Source: Brachionus plicatilis
Taxonomy: Eukaryota; Rotifera; Eurotatoria; Ploima; Brachionidae
Length of the DNA: 64,000 nt
Direction of reading: 5' to 3'
Assembly (NCBI GenBank): GCA_010279815.1
Contig: QEOQ01000092.1
Location: 646,694 to 710,693, forward strand
Shown here: in pieces, positions 14,369-26,338 of the stretch
Layout of the letters: each line of letters starts with the position of its first letter
Position numbering within the stretch: the stretch's first letter is position 1
Translations under genes and position numbers: made by a program
The notes under the pieces: model-generated
What the model saw: the letters and a program-made list of their open reading frames with translations, nothing else
Told to the model about the DNA's origin: nothing
The model's database searches: none

Positions 14369-17300
14369 TTAATTTCGAATAGAAGTTGAATTAGACTCAG
14401 ACTGTTCGGCAGTCATCTCACTTTTTTCAGCCAGCTTTTCGCTCAACAAATTCACAATAGACTTGATCCTCTTCTCGGACACTGTTTGAACCAAATGCTC
14501 AATTGATTCCATCGCAATGTCCGGGTACTCTTCGATCAAGCCCTTAATGTGATTCAAAACTCTGTCATGTTTAAGCCGGCGTATTTGCTGCCAAGCAAAA
14601 CTATTTTCTCTAAGATTCTTCTCCTCATTCAGCTGAGACTCAAACCAGTTGGCCAACTGTTCATTTTGACTCCAATCAACATCTCCAACCTGGCAAACCC
14701 ATTCTTTCAACAAAGCCAACGCACTGTCAAAACTCTGCTCCGAATTGGACATAATCAACTTGATCAAGCCATCCTGAGCCAACAATCTTCTCATCCGCCA
14801 GTAAAAAAACCTCCTACTATTCTTCCACTCAATGATTTCATTTATGACATTTTTTTGTTTCATGCGGCCAGGCGTGTCGTGCAAATCGGCAAAGGTGACC
14901 GATATCTGATGATAAATGGGAATCAATTGCTTCTCTCTGCACTCGAGACTCTTTTCGAGCTCGTTTATCTTTTGTTTCATGTCGCCAACAGGCTCGTGTT
15001 CACTCTCAGCTCTAATTGACCTAATCTTGTCCTTTAGCTCGATGCAAACATGATCTACTCTGTGCATAGTCTTGACCAAATCTCTAGTTCTGTACTTGAT
15101 TTCGACAGTGCCCTCGGGCTCCAGCACATTGCCCCTGCTCTCCTTGTCCGCATACATCTCCATGTATCTGTCATTTATGGTCGGATCAACGACCACCCAT
15201 GCACCACCCCTCAACTCGCCGTACGGCGGTATGTAAATAACAACCGGTTGTTTGTACTCCCTGAGCGCGTCCACAATGTAGGCGCCAAATTTGATCACTT
15301 GTTCGTACATGTCCTTCATGCCGCCCGAGAAGCCCCGCCAATTGGCAAAGATAATCAGCGGCAATTGTTCGCGATTGAAGTCTTTGATCGCTTGCGATGT
15401 CTTGTAGGCCGAGTCGGGGAACCAGACTTGTCCAGCTTGTTGCAGAGAACGGGCATCTGTGTCTAGATTGGCGGGGTCGGCGGGCGTCTGCATTTCGACC
15501 GTTCTGGTCTCGACGGCGATGACGGCGAGCGGTATGCCGCCGAGGCGCGCTCGGCCGCACACCACGGTCTTGGCCCAGCCCTTCATGATCTCGTGAAATG
15601 ATTCGTGATCAAAAAATCCGCTCAGCCAGCCGCCATTGTGCGCTTTTCCCTCGAGCAAGTGACGCGGGTCGTACGCCGTCTTGGTCGGCGGCACGTACTC
15701 GATCTCTCTGTCGACCGGGTCCAAGTGACTGTCGACAATGGCGAGTCTGAGCGGCCCGTTGTCCACCAATTTGTCGGGCATAAACGACAGCCATTTGAGG
15801 ATGAGAAAAACTCCTTCGAAGTCGTCGGTGACAACGTCGTGAGATATGCCGTTGTTGTGCATTATTTGCACGCCGCCCAACTGCGTATTCGACGTGTAGA
15901 CCTCTCGGCCGAGTACTTTGTTCAGAGCGCTCGCTCCCGTCAATATTATGTGACTATTCTCCACTTGGATTACTCGTTGGCCCAGGCGCACCAAATAGGC
16001 GCCGATGCCGACCGCGCGACAGCTAACCATGCTTATTGTGCATATTTCGTTGTAGGCCTGTGAGGTCTCGCCCGCTATCATTCCGGAGCCGCGCAAATTC
16101 TCCACACCGATGCCGTTTTCTTTGCCCATTATGTCCACTATTTTGTAGCGTTTTTCTTTTTTGCTCTCTTGGCCAGCGGCATCCTCAGTGATCAGCTCGG
16201 TGTTCAAAATGCAGTTGCCGCTAGTCGACTCGATTTTTTTTATTTTTTCGTAGTCACTTTCAGTCAAATAGATGTATTTGTATCCCTTGTCGGGATCGTT
16301 TGGATCGTTCCATGCCACTTGAAACAGCTGTTTGAGCTCTTCGGCCAGTCCGATGCGTGCACCACTATTGGCCGATATGTAAATGCGTGGTATGCGCAAT
16401 TTTCTCGCCAACTCGGACGCCTTTTTGAACACCAAATCTTCTTCCATGCCAAAACTGCCAATTTTGTACGTAATATCATTGGCAATGACAATTATTTGTC
16501 GTCCGTGCTGGTACTCGGGCGTCTTGATGCTCATCTTCCACGCAATCATGCCATTGCTATTCTCGCCAGGCAGCCGATTTGTTTCGACCAGCTGGCCGTG
16601 TTCGTCCAGCACCAATTCAACACTGCTACAAAAGTCCGACTGCATGAGCGCGTTCAACTCGTGTTTTATCTTCTCCTGGTACTCGTGGCCATGCTTGCTT
16701 CTAACAGTGGACAACTTGTTGTAATGATTGCGCCATATTTTCATCAACGACTGGCGGAACATCTCCGGAAAGTCGTAGGCGTACGTGGTGCCGCTGGACT
16801 GGGCGGCGAAGCGCTTCTGCTGCAGGTGATCGCGCGTAAAGTATGGCGTGCGCAACAAGCGTCCGTGCAGCGGGCCCTTTTTGTGCGAGTAGCTCTCGAA
16901 ATAGGTCTCGCCAGTGATCGGGTCGGTGATCTCGCGATACAACGATATGTCCAAGTAGTAGCCGCTCTCGTTGGTGAGAAAGATGCGAATGGGCACTTTG
17001 TCTCCGTCGGGCGTGAGTCTGAGCGTCATCTTGAGCTCGGCCTGGAGCACGCGCAGCTTCCACAGCCGCGAGCCGTACTTGAGCACCATGCAGCGCACAC
17101 TCTCCTCCACTTTCAGCGGGTCGATGCACACGCACGGCACAAAGCACATGTAAATGTGGTTGCAGTCTGTTTTGTTGGCCACAGTGTGCGAAAAAGCGCA
17201 CTCGAGCTCGTTGAGCGCCTCGAGCAGTGTGCGCTCGGCCTCCGACTGCAAGTACTCGTAGCTGGCCTCCTTGGTCACCAGGTCCGAGTGGCGGATGATG

Positions 17301-20300
17301 CAGCGGGCAAAAAATCTGTAGTCGGTGACCTCCTGGCCCTTGGGCACCTTGGCCCGGCCCAGGTACAAGTGCATTTTTAGATTGCCGGTCGGTATGAGCT
17401 CGAGCGAGAAGTTTCTCAGCCGATAGATTTCGAGCTGAAAGGCCATGGCCGGCTCAAGGTGACGATAAATTTTGTCCTCTTGATAATCATCGCGCGCTCT
17501 AAACGTAAAAAAAGACGGCTGCTGTTTTCTCTGTCCCACGCTGAATGTCAAACGGCGCACTTTTTTTTGTCTGAGAAAATTTTTTTTCGTCTGCACAAAC
17601 TCGAGGAACACTTTGGCCAGCGATTCGTCGTGTTCGTCACCAAGCTCGGCGTCAAAGTCGCGTATGAACACGTTAAGTATGTTTATGGTGTCGTTGTAGG
17701 AGGAGGAAGAGGAGCAGTCGCCGGCCGATTGTTTGCGGCTCGCTTGCGGGGTGCTCAACATGTTCATGTTGCTGGCGGTCGACTCGAATTCTTGCGTGTG
17801 CTGAATGCTGGCGGCCGGGTGTGCAGTGACCAGCGAGTCGATGGTTGTGGACAGGTCTGGCGAGGTCTCGGCACTGTTTATTTGAAGCGCGGGGCTTGAG
17901 CTGAGCTCGCATTGGACGACTTTGTAGCGCGAGACGAGCTCGTCGAAACTGGCCATGGCCGAGTGCCAGTTTTCGAACGCGCACAAAATGCCCATGCGCT
18001 GAAACTGCAGCTTTTCGTCGCTGTTGTTGTTCATTAGTACGGTGAGAATGTCGCTTTGGCTCTCGACGCGCGGCACACTCGTGAACTTGTGCAGCGATCT
18101 GTTCGGGTGGTTGGACGGCAATTGCAGCTGAAACTCGACCAGGCACTGGCCCGGGTCGTTGGCGAGAAAATAGTGCTGGACACTGTTCAGCTCATAGGCT
18201 ATGTACGAGCGTCGCACGTACACCTCGAGCGCCGCCTGTCTCACTTGCACATTTGTGTGGAAGAAAAACGAGTGCAACACGTCGAATATGGACGTTTCGG
18301 ACAAGATCATTTTTTGCAAGCTGTCCTGGCACATTTTGTGGCCGTACATGTTTATGGCCGACAAGAACATGGACTCCATTTGGTTGTGGCGTTGTTCGTA
18401 GGGCGGCTGCTGGAACGCGATCAGGACTTGTCGCGCTTTAAGCGACACTTTGCTGTTCTTGGGATTCTTTAGCTGAGTGAGCTCTTGTAGTGATTCGGTT
18501 AGCTCGTCGGTCAATGTAGGGTCTTTGCTGAACAGCACATTTATCAGCATGATCACCAATTGGTTTTTGTTGGCGTAGTTGGCATGCGAAAATATGACAT
18601 TCAGAACAGCTTCCATGTTGTCCTTATGCAACTCGCGCAAATTATTAATACACTTGTCATTATTGGAGTGCTGAAACTGAGCCTCTACAGCAATATACTC
18701 TTTGATCAAATTCTGAATGACCATTTTCATGTGACCCTTGATTCCGTTGCGGTACCGCTGCACCAACTGGACCACACATTGAACCGTGTTGAAGAAAGAA
18801 TCACGCTCGCTCTTCTTATCAATCGAATTGGCGTACGTGTCGATCACACTGGCAATTTGCTGGCTGGGAAACTGAGCGAGCACCGACGTCAAATTGTTGG
18901 CATACTGGCTGATCAAGCGGTAGATGCTCTTCTCGACCGGCTGCGGTATGCGGCCCTGAATCGACGATATCAGGTCCTGGAGCTCTAGCAGCGGCAGGCT
19001 GGGGTCTCTCAGCGCGCTCATCAGCGTGTTCACGGCCGATTCGGCCCGCTCTCTGAAATAGGGCTCGGGGTACGAGTAGCCGGCGAGGATGTGCGACAAG
19101 GCCTCCTTGGTATTCTCGAACACCTGATGCAGCTTGTTTCCCTTGACTTTGGGACCCTTTGACTCGGCAAACTTTTGCCCATACACATTTACCTGCTGCA
19201 CCAGAGACATGTCGTCCACTTGCAGCCGAGCGATCACTGTGCCCACTTCCAACACGGAACCGTTGCGCTTCACATGCTGCACACGGCCGCTCACCGTCGA
19301 TCTCAGCTCCATGATCATCTTCATTACCTCGATCTCGGCGTACACTTGGCCCGCCTGCACATGCTCGCCGTCTTCGACCAAAAACTGGACCAGTTTGCCG
19401 GCGGACGGCGAGCGCAGCACCGTCGGGTCGTTCTGCTTCTGGAACACACACGTCTGAATGCCAATCGTGACTCTGTACGTGCTCACGTCCTCGACCAAAA
19501 AAGTGACGTAACTCGAGCCGTCCAAGTTGACCAAGAGGCCGCCGTCGATCAATCGATGCACCTCCACCTCCACATACGACTGGTTCATCACCAATATGTA
19601 GTGATTGGGCCCGCACTTGGTCGCCGTCAGCACATACTTGTAGTTGTCCTGCACAAGCTCCACGTCAACGCTTGTTTTGAGCGTGTTCAGCGGCAGTATT
19701 TGACCGCGTTCCAAATTGTGCCGATAGTTGTGGAACTTGTCCTCGATCTGTTTGTCGGCAATGTGCAAGCCGGTGCAGATGATCGAGAGGACAAGGTCGG
19801 GCGTTTGTGTGACCAGCCGATTGGCGATCAAGTGGTCGAGCCAGCCGGTGTCTAGACAATTTTCGATGTAGGCCTCGGTCTCCAGTAGTTTGATCAAGTA
19901 CTCGACAGTGGTGCGAAAGTCGCCGCGAATCGACAGCTCCTTGAGAGCGAAGACTAAATTTTCGCGCGCTATTTCCCTGCTCTCGCCCCACGAGAAACAG
20001 TGGCCGAACTGGGAGTCGGCGAACTCGTGCAGGCCGCCGCACGCCGCCAAACTGAAGTAGCCCCACACGTTCCGGTTGCTGCGGAAGGTCAGCTCTTTGA
20101 CATTGCCCGACGACGGCTTGAAGCCCTCGTCCGGGTTTTCGCTGGTGATGCGCGCGGCGATCACGTGACCCTTGGGCACCGGACGCGTCGCCTCGCTCTC
20201 AAAGTCGATCTCGCCTGCGCCCTCACCACTCAAACTCTGCTCGTACAGCTTGCGTATGTCCTTGATGCGGTGCAGAGCTAGGCCCATGGCGATTTGGAGT

Positions 20301-23300
20301 TGACAAGCGGGCAAGTTAACGCCGCTGATCATTTCTGTGCACGGATGCTCCACTTGGAGACGAGGATTAAGCTCAAGAAAGCAGTAGGTGCAGTCGTCTG
20401 GGTTGTACAAGTACTCGACAGTGCCGGCGCTGACATAGCCGACCATTTTTGCCAGCTTGACCGCGTCTCGCTCCATGCTCTCGAGTATGTGCTGGTCGGC
20501 AATGACGGCGGGCGCCTCTTCGATTATTTTCTGGTGTCGCCGCTGAATAGAACAGTCCCGGCCAAACAACGAAATGGCGTTGCCATAGCAATCGGCCAAA
20601 ATTTGCACTTCGATGTGGCGAGCGTTCGGTGCGAATTTCATGATGAAAATAGGCGAGCCGGGCACTTCGGACTGCACTTGGCGAAACAAGTGGACAAAGT
20701 TGTCTTCGGCGACCACTTTTCGGATGCCTTTGCCGCCGCCGCCTTCACTGGCCTTAATCATCAACGGGTAGCCGATGGAGCGGGCGCGTTCCAGGCCGTC
20801 CTCGGCCGTGCGCACACACGCCTTCTGGTACGTGTCCATGTCGACTGTGCACGTCTTCGATGTTAGCTTTACTGTTAGGCCGGAGCCGGACCAGGGTATT
20901 GTAGGAACCTGGGCCGTTTGGGCTACGATAGAAGAGGCGATCTTGTCGCCGAGAGCCCACATGGCCGACTCGGGCGGGCCTATGAACGCTATGTCGTTTC
21001 GCGTCAGGATTTCGGGAAGCTTGGGGTTCTCGGATGCGTGGCCCCAGCCTGCCCACACTGCCTGCACTGGAATACGCTTGGCTATGTCAAGTATTAGATC
21101 GCAATTGGCGTAGTTGTTGTTGTTGGAGCCGCCCGGCACTGGCACGCAATGATCCGCCATTCGGATGTATTCTTCAATAAGGTTTTAATTGAGTTTATTT
21201 TTTTTTTTTATTAACTGAATTTTTTTGTCTCACATCATGACCATTTGTTCAAGAATTTAATCAAGGCACTAACTAAAACCCTGACCTGTTCAACAATTGA
21301 ACACTTCTCTACCCCCTACTTACACTGGTGTTACGATAACTGTATTTACTATATTCTACGTAAAATATCGTAAATTTAGGTTGTTCCTAAAAGGCAGAAT
21401 ACGGAAAACGGAATTCCGCAAGCCAATTCCGCTAAAATTTTTCGAAAAAATTAGGCAAAATTACCTATTAAAAAGCGGAATTTCCGCCTTATAGTAGATT
21501 TTTGAATTCCAGTGGATTTTTTCTTGCGGAATTCCGTTTTTCGCATTCTTCCTTTTAGGGACAACCGTAAATTTAGGAAAATTTACGTAGAATATAGTAA
21601 ATACAGTAGTAAAAATAGTAAAAATAGTAAAAACCAAACTGTCCAAAAAAACGAAATTTTGACATTTATTTGAAATTTTTTGTTTTGTTTTTATTTTCAA
21701 AGAAAAATAAAAAAGGGCATATATTTTTTCGAGTAGCTAATTTACTTTTCAAAATAGCTAATTGAATAAAAAAAAATATCTTTCGACAGTAGCTAAATTA
21801 TTTGAGATAATAGCTAATTTATTTTTTGAAGTAGCAACTGACAAAAAATTAATGTTAATCTAAAATAGCACTTAATTGAAATCATATAAGTGACAATTAG
21901 ATAAGAAGTCAGAATTCTATAATTTTTATAATGGTAATTATAATGGTTATTTACTTTGTTACTTCAACTGATGTAAATTATGAAGCGACAAAAGAAGGCT
22001 GTCGAAATTATTTGAACTCAACAGGACCTTGGGCTACTTTTAAAGACTATTTGTCATGGAACGATTCTTACAAGATAATCGAAATCAATGAACAAGTATG
22101 GGAATTAAGTGAATGTTCTTGTCAGTATTGGAAAAAAAATTACATTTGCAAACATGTTATAAGCTATGAACTGGTTAAGTTTGATACCTTTCCAGCTTTG
22201 GACTTGAATATTGAGCAAAACGCGAAGAGAGGTAGACGCAAAAAAGCTTCTTCTGCACTACAGAGAAACTCAACTGGCTCTTTGAATCGGGACGCATTCA
22301 ATATGCCAACACAATTAGCCTCAAATAGCGAAACAAATGATTCTCAGCCAGTCGTAAATGAATTAACAAATCAATCAGCCCCAACAAAGCGCCCAAGAGG
22401 TCGCCCAAGAAAAAATAAAAATTAGTTTTTGTGTATTTTTTGTGTATTTTTTTGTTTTTTTTGTCGAGTTTTTGTTTTCTTTTTTTGCTACTGACAAAAG
22501 TATTTTTGCTACTTTTTTGAATATTTTAGCTACCAAAAAAAATTATTTTTGCTACTTTTATAATCTATTTTTCAAAAATAAATTAGCTACTCGAAAAAAA
22601 ATAAATTAGCTACTCAAAAAAATATATGCCATAAAAAATTGGTGAATTTTAATTTTTTTTACCTATTTTTACTTGAATTTTGGTAATTTTTAATAAAAAA
22701 AGGCATTGTGAAATTTCATACAAAACTTCCAATATAAAAATAAAAAAATTCTAAAGCTTTTGTTCTAAATGTCAAAAACTTGTTCTGTAAATGAAACAAA
22801 ATGAAACAAAATGAAACAACCTTTGTTTCATCTACTGTGCAGGTCTGCAAAATCTGTGCAAACTAATTGCGTTTTATTTTTAATGCTTATAAGTAGAGTG
22901 CAATTTTGCAGACTTGCGCAGTAGGTGAAACAAAGGTTGTTTCATTTACAGAGCAAGTTTTTGACATTTAGAACAAAAGTAAAACAATTTTTTTTTTTGT
23001 TTCGGAAGTTTTGTATGAAATTTCACAGTGCCATTAAAAAGAGTAAAATAATTTAAAACTTTTTTTTAAACACATTTATATATTTTGTTGTACGTTTTTT
23101 GTTGTTTTTCTTTTATTGTCAAACTTTTTTAATAAAAAATTTCAAAATTACAAAATTTTTAAGTTTTTTTACTCTTTTTTAATTAAAATTTACTTAAATT
23201 TACGTAAAATATAGTCAAATAACTTAATAAAAAAAAAGAGAAATATTTTTCAACGATTTTTAGTTCTACAATCAATGACCAGTAAATTCGAAAATCAATC

Positions 23301-24673
23301 AATTTAAATGTGTATCTGGTATATATATCTGTATCTATCTCTTAAAAGCTTCAAACTAAAATATAAAAAATTATTCTAATTTGATACTTCTTTCTAAAAA
23401 ACAGTTTAAATATATTAGAAAAAGAAAAAAAATCTTAAAACTTGAATTTTAAAAAGGTACTGCCTGAGCTGATTTGTATTTTTTAACTTTTTAAAAAAAA
23501 ACAAAACGATTAGTTTAATAACTAATGAAAAAATTAACTAAAATTATATAAACTGATGGTTCAAAAAGTTATTCAAAATATATCTATTCGAAATGAGTGA
23601 ATTGAAATTATCTTTATAAAGCTTTCTAAATTTTGCCAAAATTTACTTCTATTTTTTTAATTACTAAAAAATGATTTTAATTTTCATACTTATGATTAAT
23701 TGATATTTTTTTGATTTTTTCTTTAAATAATAAAATTATAGATTCATATTTGGTGGTTGATAATCACGAGGTTTTAAATTCCATTTTTAAATTTTTGATC
23801 AATATTTGAATTATTTTTATTTGTACTGTTAAATTAAGATTTTAACTAAATTTGGTCGACTTTTTTTTCTACTATAGGCTTACTTTTCTGACCAAATTAT
23901 TTTCTAAGTAAAAATTTTTGTTTGTTAATTAGTATTAAAAAAAATGATCAATTGGTCCCAAATTTTTTTCTTTTTTCTTTAAATGTTTGACTTAATTTGC
24001 CTTTAATTTTGGTGCTGATTTTTGAGGTATGGTGTTATTTTATAAATTTTAGGAGTCAATTTTATCAATTTCAAATTTAAAAACCACGAGGAATATTAAG
24101 GGTATTAATGATTTCAATATTTTTAAAGATACAGAATGAAAATGAATTGTGAAATAATTTGAAAGAAGATTTTATATGTCATGTTAAATGAGAGAAAAAT
24201 TAAAAGTTTTGATTAATGGGTACCTGCATTGGCCTTCAAGTCCTCAGGAGTGTACATGACAGCAAATTTTATGGCGCGCTCATTTCGAAACACTTCATAT
24301 GACCATCTTCGAATTGAGCGCATGCATTTGACTGCAGCGATTCCATTGTTTGCTATTAGCACTGTTTTAATGACCCGTGTTCCGGCAAATTTTTGCACAA
24401 ACTCCTCTGGCGAGTTGATTATGCTCAGCTCGTTCGGATCGAAGAGCTTGTGACTTGAGCGCCGAGAGGTCAAAATTGAGTTTGGTGACTGGTTGGATTG
24501 AGGAGTACCATTTCTAAATTTAATATAAATGATATGTTGCTCAGTGAACCAAGTTACTTTAAGCTTTCAGAAGAACCATCCGGCTTCATTGTCGAGTTTT
24601 CATTCAAAGAGGCTAGTGATTCGCTAGATGGGGATTTACCTATGGAAAATTTAACTGATGCACTTTTACTCAT
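14369..24673 (-). CDS. ACACA: Acetyl-CoA carboxylase, single-chain animal type, 2402 aa
   Basis: Biotin-dependent carboxylase making malonyl-CoA from acetyl-CoA, the committed step of fatty acid synthesis, in the cytosol. Three coding exons: 24673-24558, 24513-24224 and 21171-14369. The splice phases restore [10 protein letters not shown] across the long intron. Order: biotin carboxylase (starts near [23 protein letters not shown]-grasp [10 protein letters not shown] at about 279); biotinyl domain with EVMKM, biotin lysine at about 753; central domain; carboxyltransferase with NSGARIG (about 1739) and RGFSGGMKD (about 2079). The start is the first ATG of exon 1 (MSKSASVKF). No counterpart of the mammalian AMPK serine segment is seen; RRSS near the biotin carboxylase edge is the only basic serine cluster. 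Exon 3 is 6.8 kb without introns and much of it is strikingly GC-rich against the AT-rich flanks. The gene symbol follows the vertebrate paralogue; which one it matches cannot be decided here. Confidence 0.97.
21339..21607. repeat. Outer inverted repeat in carboxylase intron
   Basis: ACTGTATTTACTATATTCTACGTAAA at 21339-21364 is repeated exactly in inverse at 21582-21607. The pair flanks the smaller 9-bp-duplication element at 21379-21566, so this is an older short inverted-repeat element hosting a younger one. No target duplication was found. Confidence 0.55.
21379..21566. mobile_element. 188-bp MITE with 9-bp target duplication
   Basis: The ends are GGTTGTTCCTAAAAGGCAGA and the inverse of GGTTGTCCCTAAAAGGAAGA. 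The inverted repeat extends to CGGAATTCCGCAAG. An exact 9-bp duplication GTAAATTTA flanks it (21370-21378, 21567-21575). It is non-coding and probably mobilised by a MULE-type transposase. Confidence 0.7.
21716..22630 (+). mobile_element. MULE-derived element retaining a SWIM zinc-finger frame
   Basis: Terminal inverted repeats GGCATATATTTTTT[C/T]GAGTAGC at both ends, each followed by several TAGCTAATTTATTTTTC-like subterminal units. The flanks ATAAAAAAG and ATAAAAAAT (21707-21715, 22631-22639) are an 8-9-bp duplication. The element is 915 bp and carries one frame with a SWIM motif, the C-terminal domain of MULE transposases. It is therefore an internally deleted MULE that kept its last exon. 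Confidence 0.75.
21931..22425 (+). CDS. SWIM zinc finger plus AT-hook, C-terminal MULE transposase remnant
   Basis: This 164-codon frame contains [20 protein letters not shown] (about residues 56-75), a C-x-C-x8-C-x-H SWIM zinc finger as found after the DDE domain of Mutator-like transposases. It ends with a basic AT-hook-like [11 protein letters not shown]. Neither the catalytic DDE core nor the N-terminal DNA-binding part is present. The frame is intact inside a short non-autonomous element on the strand opposite to the host gene. It could act as a DNA-binding regulator of its family, but that is speculation. Confidence 0.65.
   Translation: MVIIMVIYFVTSTDVNYEATKEGCRNYLNSTGPWATFKDYLSWNDSYKIIEINEQVWELSECSCQYWKKNYICKHVISYELVKFDTFPALDLNIEQNAKRGRRKKASSALQRNSTGSLNRDAFNMPTQLASNSETNDSQPVVNELTNQSAPTKRPRGRPRKNKN
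22702..23032. mobile_element. MITE, family B copy 1
   Basis: The inverted termini are GGCAYTGTGAAATTTCATAC followed by AAAACTTCC on each side. Inner inverted segments contain TGAAACAAAGGTTGTTTCAT-like sequence and TCTGCAAAATCTGTGCA. Related ends occur at 26339-26432 and 26979-27222. No reliable target duplication was found because the flanks are A-runs. Confidence 0.65.
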
Positions 24674-25573
24674 CTTTTTTTTTTGTTTAGAAAATCATCT
24701 AAAATTTGGCAATGCACATTAATGCTCACATGTTTGAGAATTACCAAAAATTAAAAAAAAAAAATATGAAATTGTTGTTGCTCTGGTTGCGAAGTGACAT
24801 AAATTTTACTCTAACTTTTTTTAAAATTTTAATTTGAAATCATTTATTTTTTTAAATGTACAAAGAAATATTTAATTGAAGCAAAAAATGTAAATGCATG
24901 TATACAAAAACACTCTTTTAAATTTACTCCAGGCACCCTCTGTCTTGAGGCCGTGCGCTTGAATCATTTAAAGTTCTTTCTTTTTGTTCGCTAATTTTCT
25001 AAGCCAACTAACAAACTAAATTCACATTCGATTCTTAATGTATTTAACAATCATACGATTTTTGATGAAATGTTTAATCATCGGATCCTAAGTTTTGAAA
25101 CAAAATTTTTGACGCAAAGCTCTATCACCTCATGTGAAATTTTTTCACTAAATTATTATAATTCTATGATTTTTTTGGAAATTCATAGGGCCATGACGTC
25201 ACAATCGTTGTAAATTAAGCCCGATTTTAAATGATATTTTTTTAATGCTAGGTGTAACCATGAAAAATTTAAATAAATGCTTAGTTTTTAATATTTAAGT
25301 AGGCAAATTTTTTAAATTACATATTATCATTTACTTGTCAATCACTATTAAGATAAAATTAAAAAAAAAAGTGTTCCAAAATCTAATTTGCATCATGGTG
25401 AAGTATTTAAGCAGGCTGCTTGTTGGTTTAAGTCACGAGGTCTGACAAGTTGCAAATATTCATCTATCTGAATGTCTTGTTAATAATTTTAAAAAAAAGA
25501 ACGTTCTTAGCTTTAGAGAAGCTTTCAAAAATGATTTTTTTATTTAGTTTTAAAAAAATTACATTTAAATTTG
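24674..25573. other. Intergenic, upstream of the carboxylase gene
   Basis: The bases just beyond 24673 should carry the promoter and 5' leader of the minus-strand carboxylase gene. No core promoter motif is clear. A short ATG frame near 25396 (MVKYLSRLLVGL) is not supported further. Confidence 0.45.
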
Positions 25574-26200
25574 ATGAAATATTTGGCCAAAGAATTTGTT
25601 CAAATTTTTGAATCATTTGCTTCATTGAATAATGAGATGGATGCAGAATATCTATCTCAAATTGAAAGGTATGAAAATTAATAATTAAGAAAATTTATAA
25701 TGGAAGGTTTCATTGTACAATTTTAATTGAATTTTCGTGGAAAAAATAAAAAATTTCTTTACCTTTTGATGGTAGTGACTATCATCAAAAGGTAAAGAAA
25801 TTTTTTATTATTATTTTTTTACTTTTTCAAGATTATTACGGTAATAATCTTGAAAAAGTTACCATTATAAGTTAATTGATACATTTTAAAAGCATCATCA
25901 AAAAAGATTTTTTGAATACCCAATTTTAGAAAATCTACAAGTAATCTAACAAGTCAAAGAAAAAGTCAAGTCTAATTTCAAAAAGTATGAGATAAAATTT
26001 ATATGTTATACTTATTAAAAATACCCACAAAATATCACAAAATTATTCGCATTTTTAGCCAAAAAATTTTGTTCATTAAATTTAAAAAATTTTCTATTTT
26101 TGATAGTAATATTTTCCCAGTCACTAAGCCTGTTGATTCAAAAGTTGCCACCGGTCTTAATGACTTCAAAATCCTCTTCAATTCTCAAAAAGTCCAATAA
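25574..26200 (+). CDS. Candidate two-exon small protein, 62 aa
   Basis: Exon 25574-25668 starts at an ATG (MKYLAKEFVQIFESFASLNN) and ends at AG|GTATG. Exon 26107-26200 follows TTTTTGATAG and reads NIFPVTKPVDSKVATGLNDF to a TAA. The phases match (2 then 1), and the codons look less AT-random than the flanks. The frame also stays open upstream of the ATG to an acceptor-like TTTAG at 25547, so the gene may start earlier. The product is not recognised. The putative intron contains two very strong hairpins. Confidence 0.3.
25748..25858. repeat. Two adjacent perfect hairpins
   Basis: The first stem is 24 bp, exact, at 25748-25771 and 25783-25806 with an 11-nt loop. The second is 18 bp, exact, at 25822-25839 and 25841-25858 with a single-base loop. 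They are separated by 15 T/A-rich bases. Either could extrude as a cruciform or fold in RNA. They lie in the putative intron of the small candidate gene. Confidence 0.8.
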
Positions 26201-26338
26201 CTAAGCTTCTACTAACAATTTTTTATTTGTTTAATTATTTATTTAATCAAAGTTTAAGTCCCATGGACAAATTATGATTTTGAAATATGATTTTTATGTA
26301 CAAAAAAGGGTGGAAAAATTCGAAAGACAATTAAATGA

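Larger units (their letters stand above)
21172..24223 (-). other. Long carboxylase intron 2 loaded with mobile elements
   Basis: The donor (GTACCC on the minus strand, at 24223) and acceptor (TTGAAG, ending 21172) give a 3052-nt intron. It holds the nested inverted-repeat elements at 21339-21607, the MULE with a SWIM frame at 21716-22630 and the MITE at 22702-23032. The part from 23033 to 24223 is AT-rich with no recognised feature. Confidence 0.8.

Noticed and set aside
14549..21113. Many open frames of 60-400 codons on the strand opposite the carboxylase, and in other frames
   Set aside because: They are shadows of a GC-rich coding exon. Their products are low-complexity and match no family.
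24473..24473. TTG at 24473 as the carboxylase start
   Set aside because: The frame stays open upstream to an acceptor at 24514 and joins in phase to an ATG exon at 24673-24558.
24498..24722. Plus-strand 74-codon frame over the start of the carboxylase gene
   Set aside because: The minus strand here encodes carboxylase exons 1 and 2 with matching splice phases, so the plus frame is a shadow.
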